Source: Burkholderia sp. WSM2232 (GTDB lineage: Bacteria > Pseudomonadota > Gammaproteobacteria > Burkholderiales > Burkholderiaceae). From it: a stretch of 64,000 bases of DNA. Every line of letters begins with the position of its first letter. Positions within the stretch are counted from its first letter, which is position 1. Below are positions 51,196 to 60,796 of the stretch, one piece after another. Location of the stretch: NCBI RefSeq assembly GCF_000472545.1, contig NZ_AWZV01000004.1:248001-312000 (forward strand), read 5' to 3'. The translations under genes were made by a program, and so were the position numbers. Under the pieces are notes generated by a model. The model did not search any database and was not told the origin of the DNA. It was given only the letters and a program-made list of their open reading frames with translations.

Positions 51196-52086
51196 ATGCG
51201 TATTTTTCTGACCGGGGCGACCGGCTTCATCGGCTCGGCTCTCGTTCCCGAACTCATCAACGCCGGTCACGAGGTGATCGGCATGACCCGTTCCGACGCG
51301 GGAGCGCAAGCACTTATCGCGGCGGGCGCGCAGGTGCATCGCGGCACGCTGGAAGACCCCGAGAGTTTGCGCGACGGCGCGATGAAGGCGGAGGGGGTCA
51401 TTCACACGGCCTTCGACCATGATTTCTCCCGCTTCGTCGAAAATTGCGAAAAGGACAAGCGCGCGATCGCAGCGCTGGGTTCCGCACTCGCTGGGTCGGA
51501 TCGTCCGCTTGTCATCACTTCAGGAACCGGTGTGGGCAGCGGGGCGCATGGCGAACCGGCGAGCGAAGATGTCTTCAACGCGAGCCATCCCAATCCGCGC
51601 ATTGCCTCCGAACTGGCGGGCAATGCCCTGCTCGCAGAGGGCGTCAACGTGTCGGTGGTGCGATTGCCGCAGGTCCACGACGCGTTCAGGCAGGGCCTCA
51701 TTACGCCGCTCATCGCCATCGCCCGCGAGAAAGGCGTATCCGCCTATGTCGGCGAAGGCCGCAACCGTTGGCCGGCGGGCCACGTTACCGATGTGGTCCG
51801 TCTGTACCGGCTCGCCGTGGAGAAGCGCGAGCCGGGGGCGCGTTATCACGCGGTTGGCGAAGAAGGAGTCAGCAGCCGGGAAATAGCCGAGGCGCTCGGT
51901 CGAGGTCTGAACTTGCCGGTCGTTTCGATTCCCCCACACGAAGCGGCAGCCCATTTTGGCTGGCTTGCGATGTTTACGGCTCTGGATATGCCGGCCTCCA
52001 GCGCCCTGACGCAGTCACGCCTGGGCTGGCATCCAACCGGGCGGACGCTCATCGCCGATCTAGACGAAGCGCGTTACGCTCAGTGA
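51196..52086 (+). CDS. NAD(P)-binding atypical/extended SDR-family oxidoreductase
   Basis: A 296-residue Rossmann protein: MRIFLTGATGFIGSALVPEL at the N-terminus (TGxxGxxG), GVIHTAFDHDFSRF, VITSGTGVGS and RWPAGHVTDVVRLYRLAVE. The classical YxxxK pair is not evident; the place of the catalytic Tyr is taken by a NPRIASELAG segment, as in several NmrA/YwnB-like reductases. AAGGAG lies 6 nt before the ATG. Divergent from an XRE-MmyB regulator. Substrate unknown. Confidence 0.85.
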   Translation: MRIFLTGATGFIGSALVPELINAGHEVIGMTRSDAGAQALIAAGAQVHRGTLEDPESLRDGAMKAEGVIHTAFDHDFSRFVENCEKDKRAIAALGSALAGSDRPLVITSGTGVGSGAHGEPASEDVFNASHPNPRIASELAGNALLAEGVNVSVVRLPQVHDAFRQGLITPLIAIAREKGVSAYVGEGRNRWPAGHVTDVVRLYRLAVEKREPGARYHAVGEEGVSSREIAEALGRGLNLPVVSIPPHEAAAHFGWLAMFTALDMPASSALTQSRLGWHPTGRTLIADLDEARYAQ

Positions 52087-52235
52087 GCGTTGCCGGTCAT
52101 GTGAGACGGGGGCGCATTTTCGGCTCTGCTCCGGCGCTGCGGTTTCCCTGACGGAACAACACATACCGCAGTTTTGACGACAGCTTGCTGCGCGATCTGC
52201 AGCGCAGCAGCGTACGTGACGGCGCAGTCCGGAGA

Positions 52236-52272
52236 AACAAAAAGCCCTGGGGGCAAAGTGCCGCCAGGGCTT
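52236..52272 (-). terminator. terminator after the ACS-family MFS gene
   Basis: 9-bp stem AAGCCCTGG / CCAGGGCTT (52242-52250, 52264-52272) followed on the minus strand by TTTGTTTCTCC, 40 nt past the MFS stop. Confidence 0.85.
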
Positions 52273-52311
52273 CAGCATCAGCAACCCGCCTCATTTCATT
52301 TTCGCCTGACC

Positions 52312-53631
52312 TCACCGATTAACCATCTTCGCCGGCACGCTGATCGCGAGCAATCCACCCAGCACCATGAACGCTGCCAGCATATACATTCCCGAATCAT
52401 TCGCCGCGGTCGCCTGCTTCAACCATCCCACGGCATACGGACTCAGGAATCCGGCTAGATTCCCGATCGAATTGATCATCGCGATGCCGGCGGCCGCGCC
52501 CGTTCCTGCAAGAATCGCGGTCGGCAAGCTCCAGAACAGCGGCAGCGTAGTGAGAATGCCCATGGTCGCGAGCGTGAGAGAAGCCATCGCAAGCAATGTG
52601 TTCTGCGCCCATACCACGGACAGCACGAGCCCGATCGCCCCCGCAAAGGCGGGCAATGCAATATGCCACCGCCGCTCGCGGCTACGGTCGGCACTGCGCG
52701 CGACCAGCACCATCGCCACCACCGCAGCCGCGAAGGGAATCGCGGAGAGCAGGCCGATCACCAATGCATCGGTCACGCCGGTCGCCTTGATGATGGTCGG
52801 CAGCCAGAAGCTCACGCCGTAGAGGCCCATTACGAACGAGAAGTAGGTGAAACTGAGCATCAACACGCGGCCGCTCGTCAGCACCTGGCGGATCGGCATG
52901 TCGTGTTTGGTCGCTTCCTCGGCGCTGACGTGACGCTCCAGCAGTTGCTGTTCTTCTTTGGTGAGCCACTTCGCTTTGGCGATACGATCGTCGAGCGCGA
53001 AGAACACGAGTATGCCCACCAGCACCGAAGGCAGCCCTTCCAGCAGAAACAGCCACTGCCAGCCATGCCAGCCGTTCATGCCATTGAACGTCTTGAGGAT
53101 ATAGCCCGACACCGGCCCGCCGATTACGCCCGAAAGCGCAATCGCGGTCATGAACCACGTCGTCATGCGCCCGCGGCGATGCGCCGGATACCAGTACGTG
53201 AGATACAGGATGATGCCCGGAAAGAAGCCGGCTTCGGCAACGCCGAGCAGAAAGCGCATCACGTAGAACATGGTGGGCGTGGTGACGAACATGGTCAGCA
53301 TGGAGATCACGCCCCAAGACACCATGATCCGCGCGATCCACACGCGCGCGCCGACCTTGTGCAGGATCACATTGCTTGGGATTTCGAAGAAAAAGTAACC
53401 GACGAAGAAAATGCCGGCGCCGAAGCCGTACACCGCGTCGCTCAGACCCAGATCGCTGGTCATTTGCAGCTTCGCGAAGCCCACGTTCACGCGATCCAGA
53501 TAGGCGACCACGTAACAGAGCATGAGCAGCGGCGCGAGCCGCCAGTTGACCTTGCGGTAGGTCGCCTCTTCAAAAGTGGAAGGCGGCGCGCCCGCGCCGG
53601 GATGGTGGAGCGGATCTGCGGGACTAGCCAT
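52312..53631 (-). CDS. MFS transporter, anion:cation symporter (phthalate/tartrate/hexuronate) type
   Basis: A 439-residue, 12-helix transporter. TYRKVNWRLAPLLMLCYVVAYLDRVNVGFAKLQM at the N-terminus, YFFFEIPSNVILHKVGARVWIARI and GVAEAGFFPGIILYLTYWYP are hallmarks of the ACS family of organic-anion carriers. AGGAG lies 6 nt before the ATG. Encoded downstream of an SDR and an ALDH gene on the same strand, so a sugar acid or aromatic acid is a reasonable substrate guess. Confidence 0.92.
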   Translation of the reverse strand: MASPADPLHHPGAGAPPSTFEEATYRKVNWRLAPLLMLCYVVAYLDRVNVGFAKLQMTSDLGLSDAVYGFGAGIFFVGYFFFEIPSNVILHKVGARVWIARIMVSWGVISMLTMFVTTPTMFYVMRFLLGVAEAGFFPGIILYLTYWYPAHRRGRMTTWFMTAIALSGVIGGPVSGYILKTFNGMNGWHGWQWLFLLEGLPSVLVGILVFFALDDRIAKAKWLTKEEQQLLERHVSAEEATKHDMPIRQVLTSGRVLMLSFTYFSFVMGLYGVSFWLPTIIKATGVTDALVIGLLSAIPFAAAVVAMVLVARSADRSRERRWHIALPAFAGAIGLVLSVVWAQNTLLAMASLTLATMGILTTLPLFWSLPTAILAGTGAAAGIAMINSIGNLAGFLSPYAVGWLKQATAANDSGMYMLAAFMVLGGLLAISVPAKMVNR

Positions 53632-53732
53632 GGTGTCTCCTCTCTTCTTGTCGAATTGAAGTGCCGCGTCGATCGATTCTAGCCGCGCGGCGCGGCTCGC
53701 ATGTCATTTAGATACCGGGGGAAAACACTGAG

Positions 53733-53768
53733 CCCGGCAAGCGCCGCGCGTGAACGGCGCTTGCTCGG
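53733..53768 (-). terminator. hairpin after the SDR gene
   Basis: Stem CAAGCGCCG / CGGCGCTTG (53738-53746, 53755-53763), extendable by CCCG/CGGG on the outside. Only a short T-run (GTTTTCC) lies some bases beyond on the minus strand. Confidence 0.5.
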
Positions 53769-53777
53769 GTACGTCTG

Positions 53778-54536
53778 CTACACGCAGCGTCCGCCGTCCA
53801 CTTCCAGGCACACGCCGGTAATAAACTCCGCTTCGTCCGAAGCCAGATAGAGCGCGGCGTTGGCAATATCCTGCGGCGTCGAGAACCGCCCCAGCGGAAT
53901 GCCGGCGAGAAAACGCTTGCGGTTTTCAGGCGTGTCCTCGACGCCCATGAACTCCGAGAGCAGGGCCGTTTCGCCGATCACCGGATTCACGCAGTTCACC
54001 CGGATGCGGTCCGGCCCAAGCTCCACGGCGAGCGACTTGCTTGCGATGATCACCGCGCCCTTGCTGCCGTTGTACCAGACGAGGCCAGGCCGCGGCCGCA
54101 CGCCCGCTGTCGACGCAATATTGATGAAGCTGCCGCCGCCTTGCTCACGAAAATACGGCACGAACTCCTGCACGCTCCAGTAGATGCTCTTCACGTTCAC
54201 CGCGTACACGCGGTCGAATTCCGCTTCGGTGACTTCGAGCACAGGTTTGTTGCGATGCGTGGTCCCCGCGTTGTTGACGACGATCTGCACGCTGCCGAAG
54301 TCTTCGAGCGCCGCTTCGCGCAGCTTTTGCCAGTCCTCGCGTTGCGCGACGTTGCCCGCGACCGCAATCGCTTTGCCGCCCGCCAGCGCAATTTCGCTCG
54401 CGACGCGCTCGGCCGCCGGACCGTTCAGATCGTTGACCACGACGTTTGCGCCTTCGCGCGCGTAAGTCTTCGCGATCCCCTCGCCGAAACCCGAGCCGGC
54501 GCCTGTGACAATGGCCGTTTTACCTGTCAACCGCAT
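53778..54536 (-). CDS. classical SDR-family dehydrogenase (FabG-like)
   Basis: A 252-residue short-chain dehydrogenase: TGAGSGFGEGIA cofactor loop (residues 11-22), NNAG at about 88-91, catalytic Ser in INIASTAGV and Tyr-x3-Lys in WYNGSKGAV (YNGSK). The C-terminus FITGVCLEVDGGRCV is typical. The ATG 54536 follows GGAG by 6 nt. NADPH or NAD use and substrate unknown. Lies between an ALDH gene and an MFS gene on the same strand: likely a catabolic unit. Confidence 0.92.
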   Translation of the reverse strand: MRLTGKTAIVTGAGSGFGEGIAKTYAREGANVVVNDLNGPAAERVASEIALAGGKAIAVAGNVAQREDWQKLREAALEDFGSVQIVVNNAGTTHRNKPVLEVTEAEFDRVYAVNVKSIYWSVQEFVPYFREQGGGSFINIASTAGVRPRPGLVWYNGSKGAVIIASKSLAVELGPDRIRVNCVNPVIGETALLSEFMGVEDTPENRKRFLAGIPLGRFSTPQDIANAALYLASDEAEFITGVCLEVDGGRCV

Positions 54537-54607
54537 GATGTCTCCACTGTGTATGTTGTGAGGTTGTGACGTTGCGACCCGCCAGGCCAGCATTCGCGCC
54601 CGAAGAA

Positions 54608-56047
54608 CTAGCCGTGCCGGATCGCAATGGTTTTCAGCACGGTGAAGCCGTACAGCGCTTCGAAGCCCTTCTCGCGTCCGTGGCCCGAATGCTTCACGCC
54701 GCCAAACGGCAACTCCACACCGCCGCCCGCGCCGTAGTTGTTGATGAACACCTGGCCCGAGCGCAGACGCCGCGCAAGTCGTATTTGCCGCGCGCCGTCA
54801 CGCGTCCAGATGCCGGCCACGAGACCATATTGGGTGCCGTTGGCAAGCGCGAGCGCCTCGTCTTCGTCGCCGAAGGACATGGCGGCGAGCACTGGGCCGA
54901 ACACTTCGTCGCGCGCGAGACGGTGGCTCGCGGGCACGTCGCGCAGCAAGGTGGGCGCCTGATAGAAGCCGCTTTCCGGCGCTTCGGGAATCACTTCGCC
55001 GTGCGCGGCCATTGCAATGCCGTCGTGCTGGGCGTCGGAGAGAAAGTCCCACACGCGTCGCTGTTGCTTTGCGTTGATGAGCGGCCCGCAATCCAGGTCT
55101 GCTTGCGAAGGCCCCACGCGCAACGCGTTGAACGCGCCGCTCAGCCGGTCGAGCAGGGGCTCGTAAATGGCGCGCTCGATCAGTACCCGGCTGCCTGCCG
55201 AGCAGGTTTGCCCCGCGTTCTGCACGATGGCCGAAACGAGTACGGGCAGCGCGGCGTCGAGGTCCGCGTCCGCGAAGACGATCTGCGGGGACTTGCCGCC
55301 CAGCTCCAGCGTGACCGGCACATGGTTTTCGGCGGCCATTTGCGTGACGAGCTTGCCAGTCTCCGGCGAGCCGGTGAACGAAATGTGATCGATGCCCGGA
55401 TGACGCGCGAGCGCCGCTCCGGCGTCGTGTCCGTAGCCGGTGACCACGTTCAGCGCGCCGGCGGGCAGGCCGGCCTCGGCCGCCAGTTCGGCGACGCGCA
55501 GCACGGAAAGGCAGGCGTCCTCGGCGGGTTTGACGACGCACGCATTGCCGGCCGCCAGCGCCGCACCCACGCTGCGCCCGAAAATCTGCATCGGATAGTT
55601 CCACGGCACGATGTGGCCGGTCACGCCATGCGGCTCGCGGATCGTCATGACCGTGTAGCCCGCCTGATAGGGCAGCGTCTGGCCGTGCAGTTTGTCTGCC
55701 GCGCCCGCGTAGAACTCGAAGTAGCGCACGAGCGCCGCCGAATCGGCGCGCGCCTGCTTGAGCGGCTTGCCGGTGTCGCGCGCTTCGAGCTGCGCCAGTT
55801 CCTCCTGGCGCGCGGCGACGAGCATCGACAGACGATACAGCGCGCGTCCGCGTTCGGCCGCGCTGGCCGCGCCCCAAGCGCCTTCGAACGCGCGGCGGGC
55901 CGCTTGCACGGCGGCGTCGACATCCGCCGCGGTTCCGCGCGCAAGCTGCGTGAACGGCTGGCCGTCCGAGGGATCGAGCACGGCGATCGTCTCGCCGCCG
56001 GAAGCAGCGGCCCACTCGCCGCCAATGAAATGCCGGGCTTCTTCCAT
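54608..56047 (-). CDS. NAD(P)+-dependent aldehyde dehydrogenase
   Basis: A 479-residue ALDH. Seen: IVPWNYPMQIFGRSVGAALAAGNACVVKPAE (cofactor and Asn), FTGSPETGKLV, VTLELGGKSPQIVF (general-base Glu), QNAGQTCSAGSRVLIER (catalytic Cys) and EVFGPVLAAMSF. AAGGAG lies 6 nt before the ATG. First of three same-strand genes (ALDH, SDR, MFS) that look like an oxidation pathway for an alcohol or aldehyde-yielding organic acid; the exact substrate is unknown. Confidence 0.93.
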   Translation of the reverse strand: MEEARHFIGGEWAAASGGETIAVLDPSDGQPFTQLARGTAADVDAAVQAARRAFEGAWGAASAAERGRALYRLSMLVAARQEELAQLEARDTGKPLKQARADSAALVRYFEFYAGAADKLHGQTLPYQAGYTVMTIREPHGVTGHIVPWNYPMQIFGRSVGAALAAGNACVVKPAEDACLSVLRVAELAAEAGLPAGALNVVTGYGHDAGAALARHPGIDHISFTGSPETGKLVTQMAAENHVPVTLELGGKSPQIVFADADLDAALPVLVSAIVQNAGQTCSAGSRVLIERAIYEPLLDRLSGAFNALRVGPSQADLDCGPLINAKQQRRVWDFLSDAQHDGIAMAAHGEVIPEAPESGFYQAPTLLRDVPASHRLARDEVFGPVLAAMSFGDEDEALALANGTQYGLVAGIWTRDGARQIRLARRLRSGQVFINNYGAGGGVELPFGGVKHSGHGREKGFEALYGFTVLKTIAIRHG

Positions 56048-56422
56048 GCAGACTCCTTGAGAGGTGGCGCAGCAGGCGCACGCTCGAGCGGATACGCAAA
56101 ACGGGCGCCGTTACACGGTGTTCACAAAACCGAAGCATGCTCGGGGCACACAGCGTGAGACACAAGCCGAGACACAAGCACAGACACAGGCAGAAACACA
56201 GGCCCCGATACGGGCGGAAACAACAGCGAGTGACCCGGGCGCGACGCACCAGACGATTATCGCGCCGATCCGGCAAGGGGTGCCATCTGCCGATTGGCTA
56301 TAATGGCGCATTCCTGACTGTCCGGCCGCAGCGCTCGCATTCGAGGCGAGATTCAACACGCATCGCCTCGGGCTCCCGCGCCGCTTGCCGTGCTCCGAAT
56401 TCCATCTGACCAGAGAGCGCTC
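56048..56422. promoter_or_regulatory. divergent ALDH/ppa intergenic region
   Basis: 375 nt without a gene. A 12-bp tandem repeat lies in the middle. TATAAT occurs on the plus strand near 56,298 (GGCTATAATGG), a probable -10 for ppa, with no clear -35. Confidence 0.5.
56157..56228. repeat. degenerate 12-bp tandem repeat, six units
   Basis: Six 12-bp units starting at 56157, 56169, 56181, 56193, 56205 and 56217. Consensus is GAGACACAAGCC; the first two differ by one base, and later units drift progressively. Confidence 0.8.
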
Positions 56423-56950
56423 ATGAGCTTCAATAACGTCCCCGCAGGGAAAGACCTTCCGCAAGATTTCAACGTCATCATCGAAATCCCGGCGCAAAGC
56501 GACCCGGTGAAGTATGAAGCCGACAAGGACCTGGGCCTGCTCGTCGTCGACCGTTTCATCAGCACCGGCATGCGCTATCCGGCCAACTACGGCTTCATTC
56601 CGCAAACGCTGTCGGGCGACGGCGACCCCGTCGACGTGCTGGTGATCACGCCGTTCCCGCTGCTGGCGGGCTCAGTGGTGCGCGCACGTGCGCTCGGCAT
56701 GCTGCAAATGACCGACGAATCGGGCGTGGACGCGAAGCTGATCGCCGTTCCGCACGACAAGATCTGCCCGATGACCGCGAGCCTGAAGTCGATTGACGAC
56801 GTGCCGGCGTACCTGAAGGACCAGATCAAGCACTTCTTCGAGCAATACAAGGCGCTGGAAAAGGGCAAGTGGGTGAAGGTCGAAGGCTGGGCCGACATGG
56901 AAGCCGCGCACAAGGAAATCAGCGACGGCGTGGCAAACTACAAGAAGTAA
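56423..56950 (+). CDS. ppa: inorganic pyrophosphatase (family I)
   Basis: A 175-residue soluble Mg-dependent pyrophosphatase. Active-site signature DGDPVDVLV (about residues 66-74) after [14 protein letters not shown], with VPHDKICP and the Lys-rich C-terminal part [18 protein letters not shown]. The ATG 56423 gives [18 protein letters not shown], the usual start; the longer frame from 56390 lacks a ribosome-binding site. Monocistronic, with a strong terminator. Confidence 0.97.
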   Translation: MSFNNVPAGKDLPQDFNVIIEIPAQSDPVKYEADKDLGLLVVDRFISTGMRYPANYGFIPQTLSGDGDPVDVLVITPFPLLAGSVVRARALGMLQMTDESGVDAKLIAVPHDKICPMTASLKSIDDVPAYLKDQIKHFFEQYKALEKGKWVKVEGWADMEAAHKEISDGVANYKK

Positions 56951-57011
56951 TCTGCCTGATGCACCGCTCGGCAGAACCCGCGGTTCGCCGATCACCACGC
57001 ATCACGCCAGA

Positions 57012-57049
57012 AACCGCGCGAGCCCGCCAGGGCCGCGCGGTTTTTTGTT
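57012..57049 (+). terminator. Rho-independent terminator after ppa
   Basis: 9-bp stem AACCGCGCG / CGCGCGGTT (57012-57020, 57034-57042) with an eight-base T-rich tail, 61 nt past the ppa stop. Confidence 0.9.
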
Positions 57050-57331
57050 GCATGTGCATCGGGATGCGTGAAAGTTCGCGGCCGACCCCGCTGGCTGTTG
57101 CTGTTGCTGTTGCGGCGGCATAGCCGAAGTGCATCGCGCGGATGAAGCAAAGCCATTTTTATAACTCGGTGTAAACCCTTATGATTTGTGGCCTGCGGCG
57201 GATTGCCCGGCCCGGGGCCGCGTGGCCCAATGGGCATGCATAGCGCGGCCTGTCCCGGCATGGCGTGCAGTCCGCCGCCTTCGCCTACGGCATTGTCAGC
57301 CACACGCCCGCTTCAGGAGCACACCGTCCGG
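57050..57331 (+). other. ppa-FUSC intergenic region with CTGTTG microrepeat
   Basis: No gene recognised. CTGTTG is repeated about four times at 57,090-57,113. The open frame that starts at 57188 belongs to the FUSC gene's reading frame but lies ahead of its best start. Confidence 0.4.
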
Positions 57332-59467
57332 ATGTCGAACCGCAAGCCCAACACGCCGTCTTCTATGCCACGCTGGTCGAATCGGCTGTATGCGATCGCA
57401 ACGGCGATCTATCGCAAGCGGCCGGTGTGGATGGTGTCGTTTTCGACCAGCGAGGCGAGTCTCTCCGAAGGCTTGCGCGCAGCGTGCGCATCGACGGCAA
57501 TGCTCGCGCTCGGCAACCTGTTGCACGATCCGGTGTTTGCGTGGGCAGCTATCGGCGCCTTCTGGACCTGTCTCGCCGATGCGGCCGGCTCGAACCGCGC
57601 CCGCTTTGCGTCGATGATGGGCTTCACGCTGCTTTCCACGCTGTGCGGCGGGCTCACCGCTTTGGCGTCGGCGAGCGGCACGGCGGCGGCCGCGCTCGCG
57701 CTCTTTGCGTTCACGAGCCTCGGCGGCTTCGGCCGCATCTGGGGCGCGGCCACCTCGCAAGTGACGATTCTCGCCGCCACCGCCTGCGTCGTGATGGTGG
57801 ACCGCCCCATGCGCGACGTTCGCGAAGGGCTCGCGTTCCTCGGTGTCTATCTGACCGGCTGCCTGTTCGCGGTCGCGCTGAGCCTGACCGTCTGGCGCAT
57901 CCATCCTTTCGGCGCAAGCCGCGCGTCGTTGCGCACGGTGTATTCACGGCTCGCGGACATCGCATTCGACAGCGCGCGTCTGCTGCAACAGCGCAGCACG
58001 CCGCGCGAGTGGGCGACGCACGCCGCGCAGTTTCGCGCCGACGCACGGGCGGCGCTGGAGCGCGCGCGTGAGGCGCTGGCCGGCGTGCCGGCTGCGCGAG
58101 CCGGTGGGCGCGAGACTTACTACGCACTGCTTGGCCTCTTGACCGAGGGCGAGGCATTGTTCGCGTATCTGATCGCCGTCTCGGGCGCGTGCGAAAAAAT
58201 GCCGGGCGACGGGCAGCACGCTCGCCAGGTCACGCGCGCTGCGCGTTTGCTCGCGGGCATGGGCGAGCGGTTGCGCAACATCGGCGGCGATGCGAACGAA
58301 GCGCGCTGGACGCGCGTTTCGCAACTGCAGTTGCGTGTGCGCCGGCTCGCGCGGCGACTCGAAAGTGCGTTGCAGGAACCGGTGAAGCTGAAATCCGACT
58401 TCGAGCTGGTCGACTTCACGCCTGTGCAAGAAGTGCCGCCGGGTTTCGCGCAGCGCGCTGCGCTCATGCTTGCGCGAGCCTGGACGACGCTCAAGGCGAA
58501 TCTGTCGCTTAAGTCCGTGGGTTTGCGCCACGCGGCGCGCGTGGGTGTGACGACGACCGCCGGCTTTCTCGTGATCCGCGCGCTCGGCCTGCCATTCGGC
58601 TATTGGGCGACCATGGCGACCCTGCTGATCTTGCAGCCTTCGATTGCGGCCACGTGGCCGCGCAGCATCGAACGCGCGGCGGGCAGCATTGTCGGCGGCG
58701 TGCTGGCGGCGGGAATCGGCTATGCGATTCATTCGCCGCTTGGCATTTCACTCGCGGTCTTTCCGCTCGTGATGGCGACAATGGCGCTGCGTCCGGTGAG
58801 CTACAGCCTCTTCGTGCTGTTCCTCACGCCGACCTTCGTGCTGGTGGCCGACTTCGCGGCGCCGGGCGCGAGCGGCATCGCGTATGCGCTCACGCGCCTT
58901 GGCAACAACGTGTTGGGTTGCGTGCTCGCACTCTTCGCCACGTTCTACCTGTGGCCCACGCGCGAGAAGACCGATTACCGCGCGTATCTCAGCGACGCGG
59001 TGCGTGCTAATCTGGCCTATCTGCTTGCCGCGCTCGAGTCGCCGGGTCAAGGCGAGAAGGAGATGGAGCGCCTGCGCCGGGCCGCGGGTCTGGGCAGCAA
59101 CAATGCCGAAGAAGCCATCGCGCGGATTCGCCTCGAAAAGCTCGAAGACTCGATGGTCGACACGGTCGCGCTCACGGTGCTGAGCGTGCTGCGCAAGATG
59201 GCGGGAACGGCGACGCAGCTTCGCCTGAGCGGGAACCGGCGCGAGGCGTACGATGTGGACGATATGCACCATACGCACGCCGAGCTACGCGGGTGGGTGG
59301 AGGCGGTGAGCGCGGACATCGAGGCCGCGCTGAACCGCACGATTGTGCCGCTGCGGCACGAGCTTCCGGCACGCGAATGTCTGACGCCGCTCGAGGCGGA
59401 CGCAGTGGGCGAACTGGCGCTGATGCAGCGCCTGCTCACCGAGCGCATGCGCGAAGCGCGCGGGTAA
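57332..59467 (+). CDS. FUSC-family inner-membrane protein (YccC/aromatic acid efflux type)
   Basis: A 711-residue protein with two blocks of about five to six membrane helices each (residues about 45-165 and 400-530) and cytoplasmic helical domains after each block, the fusaric-acid-resistance layout. Conserved AAIGAFWTCLADAAGSNRARF and FGYWATMATLLILQPSIAATWPRSIERAAGSIVGGVLA are typical. I chose ATG 57332 (MSNRKPN), with AGGAG 13 nt upstream, a long spacing; the frame is open back to 57188. No outer-membrane or adaptor gene is adjacent, so tripartite efflux is unproven. Confidence 0.85.
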   Translation: MSNRKPNTPSSMPRWSNRLYAIATAIYRKRPVWMVSFSTSEASLSEGLRAACASTAMLALGNLLHDPVFAWAAIGAFWTCLADAAGSNRARFASMMGFTLLSTLCGGLTALASASGTAAAALALFAFTSLGGFGRIWGAATSQVTILAATACVVMVDRPMRDVREGLAFLGVYLTGCLFAVALSLTVWRIHPFGASRASLRTVYSRLADIAFDSARLLQQRSTPREWATHAAQFRADARAALERAREALAGVPAARAGGRETYYALLGLLTEGEALFAYLIAVSGACEKMPGDGQHARQVTRAARLLAGMGERLRNIGGDANEARWTRVSQLQLRVRRLARRLESALQEPVKLKSDFELVDFTPVQEVPPGFAQRAALMLARAWTTLKANLSLKSVGLRHAARVGVTTTAGFLVIRALGLPFGYWATMATLLILQPSIAATWPRSIERAAGSIVGGVLAAGIGYAIHSPLGISLAVFPLVMATMALRPVSYSLFVLFLTPTFVLVADFAAPGASGIAYALTRLGNNVLGCVLALFATFYLWPTREKTDYRAYLSDAVRANLAYLLAALESPGQGEKEMERLRRAAGLGSNNAEEAIARIRLEKLEDSMVDTVALTVLSVLRKMAGTATQLRLSGNRREAYDVDDMHHTHAELRGWVEAVSADIEAALNRTIVPLRHELPARECLTPLEADAVGELALMQRLLTERMREARG

Positions 59468-59503
59468 TACACTCTCCCCGCAAGGGTGCTTCCATTCACG
59501 CGC

Positions 59504-59830
59504 TCACACCGCTGTCTTCCCCGCCACGTCTTCGACATCGATGGCCAATTGCGGCTCGGGCAACGGCATCACCGATTCAAGCGTCCGTGCGCCCGCAGCC
59601 AGCGCGCGCTTCTGGTCCGCGCTCAGCCGCTTCACCCAATATTCGGCGCGCGAGGCGCTCGAACGGTTCGCCAGTTCGAACGACGCCAGCACGCACACCG
59701 GCTTGCGCGAACGCGTATAGCGCGCCCCAGCGCCGCTCGCGTGCTTTTCGAAACGCGCCGCGACGTCGGTGGCAATGCCCGTGTAGACGCTGCCGTCCGA
59801 GCATTCGAGCAGATAGAGAAACCATGCCAT
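59504..59830 (-). CDS. GIY-YIG domain protein (YhbQ/UPF0213-like)
   Basis: A 108-residue protein made almost wholly of a GIY-YIG nuclease fold: FLYLLECSDGSVYTGIATDVAARFEKH holds the two strands (here YLL and YTG) and the conserved Arg, followed by GARYTRSRKPV. Related small proteins are DNA-binding or nicking enzymes of uncertain role. Its start lies 9 nt after the stop of the truncated COG3146-like gene, so the two were once an operon. Confidence 0.85.
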   Translation of the reverse strand: MAWFLYLLECSDGSVYTGIATDVAARFEKHASGAGARYTRSRKPVCVLASFELANRSSASRAEYWVKRLSADQKRALAAGARTLESVMPLPEPQLAIDVEDVAGKTAV

Positions 59831-59839
59831 GAGCGCGCG

Positions 59840-60796
59840 TCAGCTTTTGAACGGGTTGTGTTCGCGCAGCTCGTCCACATACGCGTGGATGCTGTTCTTC
59901 TCGTTGTCGAGAAAGTGGCCGACCGCGTCGGCGAAAGCAGGATGCGCGAGCCAGTGCGCCGAGCGTGTGACCGTCGGCAGGAAGCCGCGCGCCATCTTGT
60001 GTTCGCCTTGCGCGCCGCCTTCGAACGCCCCCAGTTTTTCTTCGATACAGAATTCGAGCGGCTGATAGTACGCGGTCTCGAAGTGCAGGCAGGGCACGTG
60101 TTCGAGCGCGCCCCAGTAGCGGCCATACAGCGTGCCGCCGGTCTTCGCGTCGCGTTGATAGACGACGAGCGAGCTCGCGATGGGCTTGCCTTCATGCTCC
60201 GCAATCACGAGCAACAGGTTTTCCGGCATCGACGCGCCGATCATGCGGAAAAAATCCAGGTTCAGATACGGAGTCGAAAAGTGCTCGCGGTAAGTCTGCC
60301 GATAGCATTTGCTGAAGAAGCGCCAGTCCGCGTCCTGAATGTCTTCGCCGCGGATGCGGCGCATCGTGATGCCGGCGTCGCGCACCTTGCGGCGCTCCGC
60401 GCGAATGTTCTTGCGCTTCTTCTGCTCGAGGGTCGAGAGAAAGTCGTCGAAGTCGCGATAGCCGTCGTTCAACCAGTGAAACTGCACGCCTTCGCGCTGC
60501 ATCATGCCCATCTCGGTGAGAGCGCCGGCTTCGAGTTCGGTGGGAAAAAGCACATGCAGCGACGACACGTCCGCCTGCTCGGCGAACGCCATCAAGGTGG
60601 CCGCGAGGTGCCGCAACGCGTGCGGGTCGGTGGCGAGCAGACGGTTGCCCTGCACCGGCGTGAACGGCACCGCGCACAGCAGCTTCGGGTAATAGGGCAA
60701 GCCGTTGCGCTTGTACGCGTCGGCCCAAGCCCAGTCGAACACATATGTCGCATCCAGTCGCGAGCCATTTCGTGCACACGTCGGGTTTACCTGCAT
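59840..60796 (-). pseudogene. COG3146/DUF482 GNAT-type acyltransferase, N-terminally truncated by island
   Basis: The intact part starts at about nt 60,745 with YVFDWAWADAYKRNGLPYYP and runs normally to the end (NIRAERRKVRDAGI, YGRYWGALEHVPCLHFETAYYQPLEF, HWLAHPAF). Family members, as I recall them, carry about 70 more residues before this segment and total about 380-390; here the open frame has only 318. The first 17 codons from ATG 60796 (MQVNPTCARNGSRLDAT) do not look like the family and belong to the inserted DNA. It may still be translated as a shortened protein, but function is doubtful. Confidence 0.75.
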
